Shown: positions 18,265 through 28,064, numbered from the stretch's first letter. The stretch: 64,000 nt of DNA from Bacteroidia bacterium (GCA_016788165.1 JAEUTH010000015.1:1-64000); one strand, 5' to 3'. A program made the numbers and translations. The notes: generated from the sequence alone by a model not told the origin.

Positions 18265-18989
18265 TACTTCTTTGCAATTATTATTAACCGGTCCGAATCG
18301 GTTGGTACAAAACTATTCAAATCGTAATCGCCAAAAATAGAATCAATTTTTAAACCGGCATTTTTGAAATAAATTTCAAACTGGTTTAAAGTTAACGCTT
18401 GCACACGCTCATAAAAATACTTCTCTATATTATCATCATTTACTTTAATTGTTTTGGTGATGTATCCATTTTCAAACGATTTAGAAATATTGAAACCAAT
18501 GCCATCAATTTGTTTTGTTTGATGAGGTACCAACTGCATGGCAATTTTTTGAACATTAAAAAAATCAATTACCAATTTACCACCGGACTTTAAAGCTGCG
18601 GCCCAGGCATTTATGGCCATTGCATTGTGGTGTTGTCTTTCAAAATAGCCAAAACTTGTAAACAGGTTGAGCAACAAATCAAAACTGTTGGTTCTGAATA
18701 ATCTGCGCATATCATGTACATAAAAATGCAACGATGGATTTTCAAATTGTTTACTATGTGCAATGCTGTTGTCCGACAGGTCAATACCGGTTACATTAAA
18801 ACCAAGTTTATTCAGGTAAATAGCATGCCGGCCTTTACCACAAGCTACATCTAATATTTGCGCTTGCGGCTCTAAACCAAGTTGTTTAACCAATGTATCT
18901 AAAAAGTGCTTGGCTTCTAAATCATCTCTCTTGTTATACAACAAGTCGTAATAACGTGTGCCAAACCATTTGTTATACCAATTCACCAT
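18264..18989 (-). CDS. Class I SAM-dependent methyltransferase
   Basis: This is a 241-residue cytosolic enzyme with a Rossmann methyltransferase fold. The SAM-binding motif I is ILDVACGKGRHAIYLNKLG, with motif II acidic residue in VTGIDLSDNS and FDLLLNLFTSFGYF as motif IV. It belongs to the Methyltransf_25/11 type, with a C-terminal beta sheet (YFYERVQALTLNQFEIYFKNAGL). The substrate is not known. It is translationally coupled to the following ZIP transporter gene. Confidence 0.88.
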   Translation of the reverse strand: MVNWYNKWFGTRYYDLLYNKRDDLEAKHFLDTLVKQLGLEPQAQILDVACGKGRHAIYLNKLGFNVTGIDLSDNSIAHSKQFENPSLHFYVHDMRRLFRTNSFDLLLNLFTSFGYFERQHHNAMAINAWAAALKSGGKLVIDFFNVQKIAMQLVPHQTKQIDGIGFNISKSFENGYITKTIKVNDDNIEKYFYERVQALTLNQFEIYFKNAGLKIDSIFGDYDLNSFVPTDSDRLIIIAKK

Positions 18990-19124
18990 ATATGTTACAG
19001 CATAAATGCCCTATTCAATTAATTTTAATGCAAATCAAATAAAATGGTCAGTATTCATAACTATATTAAACCTACTATTTCTACAATTTGCAAAGCCTTA
19101 TTTTAGCACCAAATATTTTGCAAC

Positions 19125-20252
19125 GTGGCCGTCAAGAAAAAATCAAAACGTACTAAAAACAAGGTGGTGCATCACACACCACCCGGCACTTCGCCCGGCA
19201 CTATTGTGGTTGCCGATGATGCTTCAAAACCCAAACTCATATTGTATGGCTACAACACCGAGGTTTTCGAAACCATAGCTGACATTTCAATAAACACGGC
19301 AGTAACTTTAATTAAAGCAAACCCGGCTCATAACTATTGGTTACAAATAAAAGGCATTGGCGATAAGCAATTGCTCGAAACCATAAGCAGTGCATTTGGT
19401 ATTCATCCCCTCGAAATGGAAGATGTTACCAAGTTGTATCAGCGGCCTAAGTTTGAAGAACACCAATCACATTTATTTATTATCGCTCGTTTATTAGGCA
19501 GAAGTGAAGAAGGTTTATTACAAAACGACCAGTTATCAGTTTTTTGTGGAAACAATTTTGTTATCACCCTGCAAGCAAACTATGACTCTGTTTTTGAAGT
19601 AATCGTTAATCGTTTAAAAGCCGGACGCGGGATGATGCGTACTGCCGGAAGCGGCTATCTTACCTATGCTATTAACGATGCAATTGTTGACAGCTACTTT
19701 CCATTACTTGAAAAAATGGGTGATGCTTTAGATGAATTAGAAGATGAGTTATTGACAAAGCCTACAAAACTATCAATGGAAAAAATTCAAATTATTAAGC
19801 GCGATTTAATTTTATTCAGACGTGCTGCATTTGCCGAACGCGATAAGGTAAACGATATACTAAGAAGTCATAATGACTTTATTAATGTTTCGGTTAGTCC
19901 ATATTTAAAAGATACTTATGATCATATAATTCAGGTTTTAGATATGGTAGATAGTTACAAAGAAATTACGGCAAGTTTGATGGATATTTATGTATCGAGC
20001 ATGAGCAATAAATTAAATATTGTAATGAAAATAATGACCGTGTTTTCAGCAGTGTTTATGCCACTTACATTTATTGTAGGTTTATATGGGATGAATTTTG
20101 CAAACCAAAACCCTGTTACAGGTAAACTACTTCCGCTAAACATGCCCGAACTTTACAGCCCTTACGGATACATAGGTTGCATAGTTGGTATGTTTTTAAT
20201 AGTGGCAGTTGAACTTTGGTATTTTACCCGTAAAGGATGGTTAAGTAATTAA
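19125..20252 (+). CDS. corA: Magnesium/cobalt transporter CorA
   Basis: This is a 375-residue CorA channel. The N-terminal cytosolic domain (about 1-300) ends in the long stalk helix and is followed by two membrane helices; the selectivity motif YGMNF follows the first one. The family features EMEDVTKLYQRPKFEEH and PLTFIVGLYGMNF are clear. The start is the GTG at 19125, since no ATG lies at the right place and the Lys-rich N-terminus (VKKKSKRTKNK) begins there. It mediates Mg2+ influx as a pentamer in the inner membrane. The RNA methyltransferase gene follows after 18 bases. Confidence 0.94.
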   Translation: MAVKKKSKRTKNKVVHHTPPGTSPGTIVVADDASKPKLILYGYNTEVFETIADISINTAVTLIKANPAHNYWLQIKGIGDKQLLETISSAFGIHPLEMEDVTKLYQRPKFEEHQSHLFIIARLLGRSEEGLLQNDQLSVFCGNNFVITLQANYDSVFEVIVNRLKAGRGMMRTAGSGYLTYAINDAIVDSYFPLLEKMGDALDELEDELLTKPTKLSMEKIQIIKRDLILFRRAAFAERDKVNDILRSHNDFINVSVSPYLKDTYDHIIQVLDMVDSYKEITASLMDIYVSSMSNKLNIVMKIMTVFSAVFMPLTFIVGLYGMNFANQNPVTGKLLPLNMPELYSPYGYIGCIVGMFLIVAVELWYFTRKGWLSN

Positions 20253-20270
20253 GATTAATACAAAACAGTA

Positions 20271-21446
20271 ATGAATCAAAACACATTCGAAATGATAGCA
20301 AAAACATTTTCAGGTATGGAAGATGTTTTAATGTATGAGTTAGAAAATTTAGGCGCAACCAACTGCACCAAACTAACACGCGCAGTTTCTTTTACAGGCG
20401 ATAAAGCTTTAATGTATAAAGCCAATTTATGGTGCCGTACCGCATTACGTATTTTAGTACCATTTAAAAGTTTTGAAGTAAGTAATGAGCAATCATTATA
20501 CGATGAAATACAAAAAATTGATTGGTCGGTTTGGCTTACAACCGAAAGTACATTAGCCATTGAAACCACCTTAAACCAAACGGTTTTTAACCACTCGCAA
20601 TTTGTATCACAAAAAATTAAAGACGCCATTGTAGATCAGTTTCGTGCCCGATTTGATAAACGCCCCAGTGTTGATTTACGACAACCCGATTTGCGCATAC
20701 AAGCGCACATATACGATAATAAATGCACTTTGTCATTCGATAGTTCGGGCGAAAGTTTACACAAACGCGGCTATCGCGATTTAACCAACGAAGCCCCCAT
20801 AAACGAAGCTTTAGCTGCCGGCATTATTAAGTTAACCGGTTGGAAAGGAGATAGCCCCTTTGTAGATTTTATGTGTGGCAGTGGCACTTTTTTAATAGAG
20901 GCAGCAATGATTGCACGCAATATGGCACCTAATAAATTTCGTAAACAATTTGGTTTTCAACGTATGCCCGATTATGATGAAGAACTATGGCAAAATATTT
21001 ATGATGATGCTTTGATTGGTGAAAAAGAAAGTATTGATTTTGAAATTTCGGGGGGCGATAAAAATGGAATGGTTTTACAAAAAGCGCAACAAAATATAAA
21101 CAATGCAGGGTTGCAGCACGATATTAAATTAACAAAAACACGTTTCGAAAACTTTATGCCACCTGAAGATGCCGGCATTGTTATTACCAACCCACCCTAT
21201 GGTTTGCGCTTACAGGAAAACGATTTGATGCAGATGTATCAGGAAATTGGCAACACATTAAAACAACAATATGCAGGCTGGCAAGCCTGGGTGTTTACCG
21301 GCAACTTAAACCTGTTTAAATTTATTGGCCTGCGCCCTACCCGAAAAATACATTTGTACAACGGAGCTGTTGAATGCAGGTTGTTACGTTTTGATATGTA
21401 TAGTGGTACAAAACGTATTCATAAATTCAGAAACGACATTGCTTAG
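20271..21446 (+). CDS. THUMP domain RNA methyltransferase (RlmL N-terminal-like)
   Basis: This is a 391-residue protein with a THUMP RNA-binding domain (about residues 45-165) and a class I SAM methyltransferase domain. The catalytic motif is TNPPYGLRL, the N-P-P-Y motif of base-amino methyltransferases. VDFMCGSGTFLIEAAMIARN is the SAM-binding motif. It resembles the N-terminal half of RlmL, which makes m2G2445 in 23S rRNA; the RlmK half (m7G2069) is absent, as in Bacteroidota homologues. The stop is three bases from the priA start, so they are co-transcribed. Confidence 0.9.
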   Translation: MNQNTFEMIAKTFSGMEDVLMYELENLGATNCTKLTRAVSFTGDKALMYKANLWCRTALRILVPFKSFEVSNEQSLYDEIQKIDWSVWLTTESTLAIETTLNQTVFNHSQFVSQKIKDAIVDQFRARFDKRPSVDLRQPDLRIQAHIYDNKCTLSFDSSGESLHKRGYRDLTNEAPINEALAAGIIKLTGWKGDSPFVDFMCGSGTFLIEAAMIARNMAPNKFRKQFGFQRMPDYDEELWQNIYDDALIGEKESIDFEISGGDKNGMVLQKAQQNINNAGLQHDIKLTKTRFENFMPPEDAGIVITNPPYGLRLQENDLMQMYQEIGNTLKQQYAGWQAWVFTGNLNLFKFIGLRPTRKIHLYNGAVECRLLRFDMYSGTKRIHKFRNDIA

Positions 21447-21449
21447 CCT

Positions 21450-23900
21450 ATGTATGTTGATGTGGTATTGCCCCTGGCATTAAATAAAACATTTACCTAC
21501 AGCGTACCTGCGCATCAGCAAAACGATGTTGCTATAGGTAAACGCGTATTGGTGCACTTTAAGGGCAATAAAATTTATGCAGCCATTATTTTAAATTATC
21601 ATAAAAATGCACCCGTTACTTATGAAGCACACGATATTATTGACATTATTGATTTAATGCCTGTAATAAACAATAAGCAGTTATTGCTTTGGCATTGGAT
21701 GGCAGGTTACTACCTGTGTACTTTAGGCGAAGTAATGGCCGCTGCTTTACCGGCAGCACTAAAATTATCGAGCGAAAGCGTGGTGCAACTACACCCCGAT
21801 TTTGTTGAAACACAGCATATACTTACCCAGCGGGAATTTGTATTGATTGAAGCCTTACATCAAAAAAGTACACTTACACTATATGAAGTTTCTAAACTTT
21901 TAGGCGGCAAAGTTGCACACCGTATGTTACAGCAGATGGTTGATAAGCAAATGGTAATTATCAGCGAAGCCATTTTAAAAACAACAGCCGTAAAAACTAT
22001 AACACATATTGGCTTACACAGCAGGTGTGAAGACGAAAACATGATGCGTGAAGTGTTTGATAGGCTTGAAAAAAAATCGCCCAAACAGTTTAATTTACTT
22101 TTGCACTATCTTAACCTGACTGCAGGCAGCGAGTTACGTTTTGTTACTAAAATCAAACTGCTAAAAACATCGGGCAGCACAACAAATGCATTAGCGCAAC
22201 TCATAAAAAAAAATATTTTAGTTAGTTATGATTTAGAAGCACACTTGTTACCTGTTACAGCGTTTAACAACCATAAACTGGCCACACTATCCGAAAAACA
22301 GCAAGAAGCATTACAGCAAATAAAACAATGGCATGAGCAAAAAAATGTGGTGCTTTTACATGGTGTAACATCGAGCGGCAAAACCGAAATTTATATGCAG
22401 CTCATACTGGAGCAATTACAAAAAGGCAAACAGGTTTTATACCTGTTACCCGAAATTGCGCTAACCACACAAATGATTTTCAGATTGAAAAAACGTTTTG
22501 GTGATAAAGTGCTTGTATACCATTCGAAATTTAATGACAGCGAACGCTTAGTTACCTGGAATACTTTATTAAATCAACAAACGCCCTTTATTATAGTTGG
22601 TGCGCGTAGTGCCGTGTTTTTACCCTTTAACAACCTCGGATTAGTAATTGTTGATGAAGAGCATGAAAGCGCTTATAAGCAGTATCAACCTGCTCCCCGT
22701 TACCATGCCCGCGATGCCGCTATTATACTGGCATCACACCATAATGCCAAAACCATATTAGGTACTGCAACACCTGCAATCGAAACCTATTACAATGCAC
22801 AACAACAAAAATTCGGTTTGGTATCGTTACAACAACGATATGCTGAAATTGAATTGCCACATGTACATGTAATTGATTTAAAAGAAGCTTACAGACGCAA
22901 TCAGGTAAAGCACAATTTAAGTCAGCCTTTAATTAATGCCATGCAGCAGGCTTTGCAGCAAAACGAGCAAATTATATTGTTTCAAAACAGACGTGGCTTT
23001 GCTACCCTTATGGAATGCAGAAGCTGCGGATGGGTGCCGCAATGTATTAACTGCGATGTATCGTTAACCTATCATAAATCGTCAAACAATTTACAATGTC
23101 ATTATTGCGGTTTTAGCCAACAAATACCGGTAGCATGCCGTGCATGTGGTAATACTACATTACAATTGCATGGCTTGGGCACACAACGTATCGAAGCCGA
23201 TTTAGAACAGTTGTTTCCCGATAAAAAAGTAACACGATTAGATTTAGATGTGGCACGCTCTAAAAATGCCTATCAGCAAATAATAACTGATTTCGAAAAC
23301 AGGGTTACAGATATATTAGTGGGTACACAAATGATAACCAAAGGCCTCGACTTCGAAAATGTGAGTACCGTTGGTATTATAAATGCCGATGCATTATTTA
23401 ATTATCCCGATTACCGAAGCAATGAACGCAGCTACCAACTAATGAGCCAGGTAGCAGGCCGCAGCGGGCGTAAACACAAGCAAGGACATGTATATATTCA
23501 AACATACAGTCCACAGCATCCCGTACTCAATTTTGTAGAAACCCATAACTATGCGGGTTTTTACAAGTACGAGTTAGCCGAACGGTTGAAATTTTCGTTT
23601 ACGCCATTTTTTAAAATCATTCAAATAGAAATACGCTGCAAAAATGAATTACTGCTAAACCGTGCATCGGAAGCATTTTCGGTACACTTACGACATGTTT
23701 TTGGCAATCGGGTGCAAGGGCCAATTCAACCCGATGTGGCGCGCATCAACCTGTATTACATCAATTGTTTTATGCTTAAAATTGAAAAGGAAGCCAGCCT
23801 CAATCAAACCAAAAAAATGTTGCAACAAGTATTTGAGTTGTTTTATGAGGCTGTTGAATTTGCTTCGGTTAAAATTGTAGCCGATGTTGATCCGGTTTAG
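21450..23900 (+). CDS. priA: Primosomal protein N' (replication restart helicase)
   Basis: This is an 816-residue 3'-5' DNA helicase that reloads the replisome at stalled forks. An N-terminal DNA-binding domain is followed by superfamily 2 motifs: Walker A GVTSSGKTE (about 307-315), Walker B DEEHES, GTATPAIET and QVAGRSGR. Between the helicase lobes the zinc site is complete, with four CxxC pairs (CRSC, CINC, CHYC, CRAC). Length is normal for Bacteroidota PriA. It is preceded by the RNA methyltransferase with a three-base gap. Confidence 0.95.
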   Translation: MYVDVVLPLALNKTFTYSVPAHQQNDVAIGKRVLVHFKGNKIYAAIILNYHKNAPVTYEAHDIIDIIDLMPVINNKQLLLWHWMAGYYLCTLGEVMAAALPAALKLSSESVVQLHPDFVETQHILTQREFVLIEALHQKSTLTLYEVSKLLGGKVAHRMLQQMVDKQMVIISEAILKTTAVKTITHIGLHSRCEDENMMREVFDRLEKKSPKQFNLLLHYLNLTAGSELRFVTKIKLLKTSGSTTNALAQLIKKNILVSYDLEAHLLPVTAFNNHKLATLSEKQQEALQQIKQWHEQKNVVLLHGVTSSGKTEIYMQLILEQLQKGKQVLYLLPEIALTTQMIFRLKKRFGDKVLVYHSKFNDSERLVTWNTLLNQQTPFIIVGARSAVFLPFNNLGLVIVDEEHESAYKQYQPAPRYHARDAAIILASHHNAKTILGTATPAIETYYNAQQQKFGLVSLQQRYAEIELPHVHVIDLKEAYRRNQVKHNLSQPLINAMQQALQQNEQIILFQNRRGFATLMECRSCGWVPQCINCDVSLTYHKSSNNLQCHYCGFSQQIPVACRACGNTTLQLHGLGTQRIEADLEQLFPDKKVTRLDLDVARSKNAYQQIITDFENRVTDILVGTQMITKGLDFENVSTVGIINADALFNYPDYRSNERSYQLMSQVAGRSGRKHKQGHVYIQTYSPQHPVLNFVETHNYAGFYKYELAERLKFSFTPFFKIIQIEIRCKNELLLNRASEAFSVHLRHVFGNRVQGPIQPDVARINLYYINCFMLKIEKEASLNQTKKMLQQVFELFYEAVEFASVKIVADVDPV

Positions 23901-24018
23901 TTTTCCCTTCCGGTATAAATGTTTCTGATTGTAAAGCACCGTTTTATTTAACCCAATGTTATCATACATAACATTGCCTTAACCTGTTGCTCCTGTTTTA
24001 CGCACTTCTAAACAATAA

Positions 24019-24210
24019 ATGCAGGAGGTTACGCAGCGCTTTTTAAAAAATGGAGAAATTAAATTATCGGTAAGTGATATTTTACAACAACCATATAATT
24101 TCTTTCAGGATGAAAATGATAATAATAAATATGACCATGCATCTGATAAGGTTATTTGGAAAATAAAACCGGGCATGAGTTATTCGCTTAGTGTAAGTTA
24201 CCTCTTTTAA
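24019..24210 (+). pseudogene. C-terminal remnant of an outer-membrane TonB-type beta-barrel gene
   Basis: The 63-residue reading frame ends in IKPGMSYSLSVSYLF, an alternating barrel strand with terminal Phe. It begins RFLKNGEIKLSVSDILQQPYNFFQ, then a DENDNNKY loop. This is the last two strands typical of Bacteroidota TonB-dependent receptor/outer membrane beta-barrel proteins of 800+ residues. An in-frame TAA (24016-24018) stands directly before the ATG, and the 118 bases up to priA contain no further receptor-like sequence. I read it as the remnant of a deleted receptor gene. It is unlikely to be a functional protein. A strong terminator follows. Confidence 0.72.
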
Positions 24211-24224
24211 GGTTATTCGTAATT

Positions 24225-24263
24225 AAAATAAAAGGGCTGCAACCATTGCAGCCCTTTTATTTT
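24225..24263. terminator. Strong bidirectional terminator
   Basis: There is a perfect 18-bp inverted repeat (24225-24242 with 24246-24263) and a 3-base loop. The GC-rich core GGGCTGCAA is flanked by A and T tracts on both sides. It lies between the TonB-receptor remnant and the convergent exonuclease gene and suits both strands. Confidence 0.9.
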
Positions 24264-24277
24264 ATATCATTTTGATT

Positions 24278-25048
24278 TTATTTTTTTGATGCTAACTGTC
24301 GCAAACGAATGGCTGTAATAACCTGTTTGGTGTGATTGGTAAAATCGCCTTTCATCATCCAATCATAGTAAGACGGTTCTTCATTAAAAACCATTTCAAC
24401 ACTGCGCCCCTTGTGCTTTCCAAAATTAAATATCTCCTGTCCTTTATCATTAAACACCATTCGCCCTGCAAAATCTACTGTGTTACCATACGATGAAAAC
24501 TCGGCTAAACCATCAACCGTTTCGCTTAAAGTATATCGTTGCAGTTGTGCTAAAAACACATCATAGGTTGCTGTTATATCGGCTTCGGCACTGTGTGCAT
24601 TTGTTATTTCCTTATTGCAGTAAAACTTATAAGCTGCAGCCAAAGTACGTTGTTCCATTTTATGAAAAATATTTTGCACATCAATCATCCTTCTCGATTT
24701 CATTTCGAAATTTACTTCTGCTCTAAAAAACTCTTCTACCAATACAGGTACATCAAATTTATTACTGTTATAGCCGGCTAAATCGGCATTGTCAATAAAC
24801 TGCAAGAGCTCATGTGCCAATTGTTTAAAGGTTGGTTCATTTGCAACATCAGCATCATATATACCGTGTATGGCCGATGCACCTGTCGGTATAGGCATTT
24901 GCGGATTAATGCGTTTGGTTTTTACTACTTTGCTTCCATCGGGCATCAGCTTTAAAATACTTATTTCAACTATTCTATCCGACCCTACATTTACACCGGT
25001 GGTTTCTAAATCAATAAAAGCAAGTGGTTTGGTAAGTTTTAAATTCAT
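24278..25048 (-). CDS. 3'-5' exonuclease (DnaQ-like)
   Basis: This is a 256-residue exonuclease with the DEDD fold. Exo I is AFIDLETTGVNVG, Exo II is DLAGYNSNKFDVPVL, and the later HSAEADITATYDVF carries the His and Asp of the DEDDh type. After the nuclease domain (about 1-180) a C-terminal extension FNFGKHKGRSVEMV...YYDWMM resembles the exodeoxyribonuclease X C-terminal/DUF3820 module. It is therefore likely a DNA or RNA trimming enzyme rather than the polymerase III epsilon subunit itself, though the epsilon role cannot be excluded. Confidence 0.87.
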   Translation of the reverse strand: MNLKLTKPLAFIDLETTGVNVGSDRIVEISILKLMPDGSKVVKTKRINPQMPIPTGASAIHGIYDADVANEPTFKQLAHELLQFIDNADLAGYNSNKFDVPVLVEEFFRAEVNFEMKSRRMIDVQNIFHKMEQRTLAAAYKFYCNKEITNAHSAEADITATYDVFLAQLQRYTLSETVDGLAEFSSYGNTVDFAGRMVFNDKGQEIFNFGKHKGRSVEMVFNEEPSYYDWMMKGDFTNHTKQVITAIRLRQLASKK

Positions 25049-25063
25049 TGAAGCGTTATTAAA

Positions 25064-25092
25064 AATAAAGCATCGCTATGCGATGCTTTATT
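25064..25092 (-). terminator. Terminator after the PD40 gene
   Basis: There is a perfect 13-bp stem (AATAAAGCATCGC at 25064-25076 with 25080-25092) with a 3-base loop, in the 62 bases between the PD40 gene's stop and the exonuclease start on the minus strand. Read leftward it is followed by T-rich sequence. Confidence 0.75.
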
Positions 25093-25110
25093 ACAAATGA
25101 GGTTACTTAT

Positions 25111-26709
25111 TTATTGCTGTAATGTAAAGGTCTTATACATTTTTGTTGCATCTGATGTTACCGTAAGTGTATCATCAAATTTACCTAACTTTTCGGTACG
25201 GATGGCCACATCATAATCGCCCGGAGGCAACACCAGCGTAAAACTTCCATTTGATGCATTGGTCATCAATTCGGCCATGGTGCTGCCTGTTGATTTTTTT
25301 GTTATGGTTATGCGTGCATTTTTTGATGCAGTTAATGTAGCGCCAACTACAACATTACATTTTACTACTACCACATTTGAATTAAACAAAGGTTTGTCTA
25401 ATGTAAATTTGTATATATCTGTATTACCAAAACCATCGGCAGTTATTCGCGCAACATAACCTTTTAGCCCACTGGGCAAAATTGCAATACCTGTATTATC
25501 GTCTGTTGTATTAAGTGGGTAGCCGATATTTACAGGAGCACTCCAACCACTGTTTTCATCAGGGCGTGTACACATAAATACATCATAACCGCCCATACTT
25601 TTATGGCCTTTCGAAGCAAAAAATAAAACTTTACCATCTGCAGAAATTGATGGGTAGTCTTCGTCATATTTTGTATTTATAGATGTACCCATATTTACCG
25701 GTGCTGCCCAACTTCCATTGTCATTTAAAGTAGCTGTGTACAAATCTTTAGCTCCGGAACCGCCTTTTATAGCACTTGAAAAAACAATCATTTTTCCATC
25801 GGGCGATAAGCATGCGCCTGTTTCAACATCTTTGGTTTCGAAGGTCTTACCTAAACTAACAGGTTTTAACCATGATTTACCTTTTAATTCACTTTTTAAA
25901 ATATCTCCATTTATTTCCTGATCCCAACGCATTACCAGCAATTGGTCGGCTGCAACATTTAAGCCGCACGGCTCGTCATAACCTTCGCCATTTAAAATGA
26001 TACCTGGATTTTTTGCTTTGGGTTTAATAGAATCGCTTTGGGTAAAAAACCAGATGTCGGTATAGTTTTCGCCCATTTCGTCTTGTTGATTACCCATATT
26101 ACCTTTACGGTTCGATGCAAAAAATACTACTGAATCATCAGCACTTACCACCGGCCTGTAATCGGCAAATGGGCTGTTTATATTCTTACCTAAGTTTTCA
26201 AACTTTACGTTTAAAGGTGTTTTGGTTAAGTCTTTTGCATTGTAAGCCCACTCCATAGCTTGTGCCACATCTAATTTTGCATCGGGCTTACCGGCCTTAA
26301 ACTTTTCGAAAGCAGCAATGGCTGCTTCGTAATTACCACTGTGCAAATTGGCCATGCCTAACCAGTATTGTGCATCTTTAGGCGCATCTTTTTGTTGGAC
26401 TACAAACTCTAAATAATCGGCAGCTTTTGTTTTATCGGCATTTGAATTTAGTAAACTATATCCGGCACGGTAGTTCATTTCTGTACTTTGCGATTCGGCC
26501 TTTGCCAGGCGCGAATATAAAATAGATGCTTCGTAATAATTTTTGCCTTTAAAAAAATCGGCTGCTGTTTTTTTCATTTCAGCAATCTCATCCTTCGTTA
26601 ATGCTTTCTCAGTTACATTTTTCTTTTGGCCCAATAGGTTTGCACTTATAAACAACAATGCAAAAGCAATGGCAAAATTTCTGCTTTTATATTTCTTTAA
26701 TTGATACAT
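25111..26709 (-). CDS. TPR and PD40 beta-propeller envelope protein
   Basis: This protein of 532 residues starts at the ATG at 26709 (a GTG lies just before). A signal peptide ending near LLGQ is followed by TPR-like helices (about 35-150: FFKGKNYYEASILYSRLA, YWLGMANLHSGNYEAAIAAFEKF). Then come several PD40 repeats of the TolB-propeller type (DDSVVFFASNRKGNMG, DGKMIVFSSAIKGGSG, DGKVLFFASKGHKSMGGYDVF). The C-terminal 85 residues are a carboxypeptidase-regulatory-like domain. The N-terminal order matches PorE, a T9SS component, but the C-terminal OmpA peptidoglycan-binding domain is missing. Its gene is 33 bases after the E2 gene on the same strand. Confidence 0.82.
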   Translation of the reverse strand: MYQLKKYKSRNFAIAFALLFISANLLGQKKNVTEKALTKDEIAEMKKTAADFFKGKNYYEASILYSRLAKAESQSTEMNYRAGYSLLNSNADKTKAADYLEFVVQQKDAPKDAQYWLGMANLHSGNYEAAIAAFEKFKAGKPDAKLDVAQAMEWAYNAKDLTKTPLNVKFENLGKNINSPFADYRPVVSADDSVVFFASNRKGNMGNQQDEMGENYTDIWFFTQSDSIKPKAKNPGIILNGEGYDEPCGLNVAADQLLVMRWDQEINGDILKSELKGKSWLKPVSLGKTFETKDVETGACLSPDGKMIVFSSAIKGGSGAKDLYTATLNDNGSWAAPVNMGTSINTKYDEDYPSISADGKVLFFASKGHKSMGGYDVFMCTRPDENSGWSAPVNIGYPLNTTDDNTGIAILPSGLKGYVARITADGFGNTDIYKFTLDKPLFNSNVVVVKCNVVVGATLTASKNARITITKKSTGSTMAELMTNASNGSFTLVLPPGDYDVAIRTEKLGKFDDTLTVTSDATKMYKTFTLQQ

Positions 26710-26741
26710 CACTTTAATTCAATAAAAAATTAAGTTAGGAT

Positions 26742-28064
26742 TTAAATTTCGCGATTGGGGTCAAACTGTTCCAGGTAATCGGCAACGCGTCTTACAAAAG
26801 TACCGCCAAGGGCGCCATCAACTACACGATGGTCGTAACTGTGCGACATAAACATCATGTGCCTGATAGCAATTGCATCACCCTGTTCGGTTTCGATAAC
26901 AGCAGGCCTTTTCCTGATAGCGCCTATGGCCATAATTGCTACTTGTGGCTGGTTAATAATGGGTGTACCCATTACATTGCCAAAGGTACCTACATTAGTC
27001 ATGGTATAAGTACCACCTTGAATATCGTCAGGGTTTAATTTGTTGTTGCGTGCACGGTTGGCTAAATCGTTTACGGCTTTAGTTAGTCCCAGTAAGTTTA
27101 GTCTATCAGCATTTTTAATCACAGGTACAATTAAATTGCCTGTTGGCAATGCAGTGGCCATTCCAATGTTAATATTCTTTTTTACAATAATTTTTGTACC
27201 CTCAACGCTAACATTAATCATCGGAAAATCTTTAATGGCTTTGGCTATTGCTTCGATGAAAATAGGTGTAAATGTTATTTTTTCTTTTTCTCGTTTTTCA
27301 AATGTCCCTTTTATTTTATCGCGCCAACGCACCAGATTGGTTACATCAACTTCAACATAAGAGGTAACATGTGGCGATGTTTGTTTACTCATAACCATGT
27401 GGTCGGCAATGAGTTTGCGCATACGGTCCATTTCTACAATTTCATGGTCGCCAGTGTAGGCAACAGCAGGGCTTGTATTGGTGGTTGTGGTTGTGGTTAC
27501 GGCTGGTTTTGGGGTATCGGCAACGGTTTTTACCGGTTGAGTTGCAGTTGAAACAGTACCTGATTTTTTTTGTGCCACGTAATTTAATATATCATGTTTG
27601 GTAACACGACTTTCGGCACCGGTACCAACAATAGCATCCAATTCAGCTTGCGAAATTTTTTCCTCAGTAGCTATACTTTTTACTAAAGGCGAATAAAATT
27701 TATTGGCTGTTGATGCAATGGCTGTTGTTGCTTGTATGTTATGTTTTACTGTTTCAACAGTTGCGCTAACAGGGGCTGCAACAGTGGTAGTTTGAGGTGG
27801 TGCTGCAACCGGTGTATCGGCAGCACTGTCGCCAATTAATGCAATTACACTACCCACTTGCACCACGTCACCTTCGTTAAACATGCGCTTAAGTAATTTA
27901 CCTGCAACCGGTGCCGGTACTTCGCTGTCAACTTTATCAGTTGCAATTTCTAAAACGGCTTCTTCTGCTTCAATATGATCGCCTTCGTTTTTTAGCCATT
28001 TAATAATTGTTGCTTCGGCAACACTCTCGCCCATTTTGGGCATTTTCATTTCGGTTTGCGACAT
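26742..28064 (-). CDS. Dihydrolipoamide acyltransferase (E2 of 2-oxo acid dehydrogenase)
   Basis: This is a 440-residue E2 subunit of the pyruvate/branched-chain type. The lipoyl domain (1-80) has Lys44 in EIATDKVDSEVP as the lipoylation site. A long Thr/Ala/Pro-rich linker surrounds the E3-binding domain (FYSPLVKSIATEE...VTKHDIL, about 135-170). The catalytic domain follows, with the active-site His and Asp in SYDHRVVDGALGG. It transfers acyl groups to CoA. The E1 and E3 genes are not in this window. The start at 28064 (MSQTEMKMPKMGES) matches the usual E2 start. Whether it serves acetyl, branched-chain or succinyl substrates cannot be settled here. Confidence 0.9.
   Translation of the reverse strand: MSQTEMKMPKMGESVAEATIIKWLKNEGDHIEAEEAVLEIATDKVDSEVPAPVAGKLLKRMFNEGDVVQVGSVIALIGDSAADTPVAAPPQTTTVAAPVSATVETVKHNIQATTAIASTANKFYSPLVKSIATEEKISQAELDAIVGTGAESRVTKHDILNYVAQKKSGTVSTATQPVKTVADTPKPAVTTTTTTNTSPAVAYTGDHEIVEMDRMRKLIADHMVMSKQTSPHVTSYVEVDVTNLVRWRDKIKGTFEKREKEKITFTPIFIEAIAKAIKDFPMINVSVEGTKIIVKKNINIGMATALPTGNLIVPVIKNADRLNLLGLTKAVNDLANRARNNKLNPDDIQGGTYTMTNVGTFGNVMGTPIINQPQVAIMAIGAIRKRPAVIETEQGDAIAIRHMMFMSHSYDHRVVDGALGGTFVRRVADYLEQFDPNREI

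Noticed and set aside
24019-24210. A genuine 63-residue small protein
   Set aside because: The sequence is clearly the end of a long barrel protein, with a stop directly before the only ATG; it has no signal peptide of its own.
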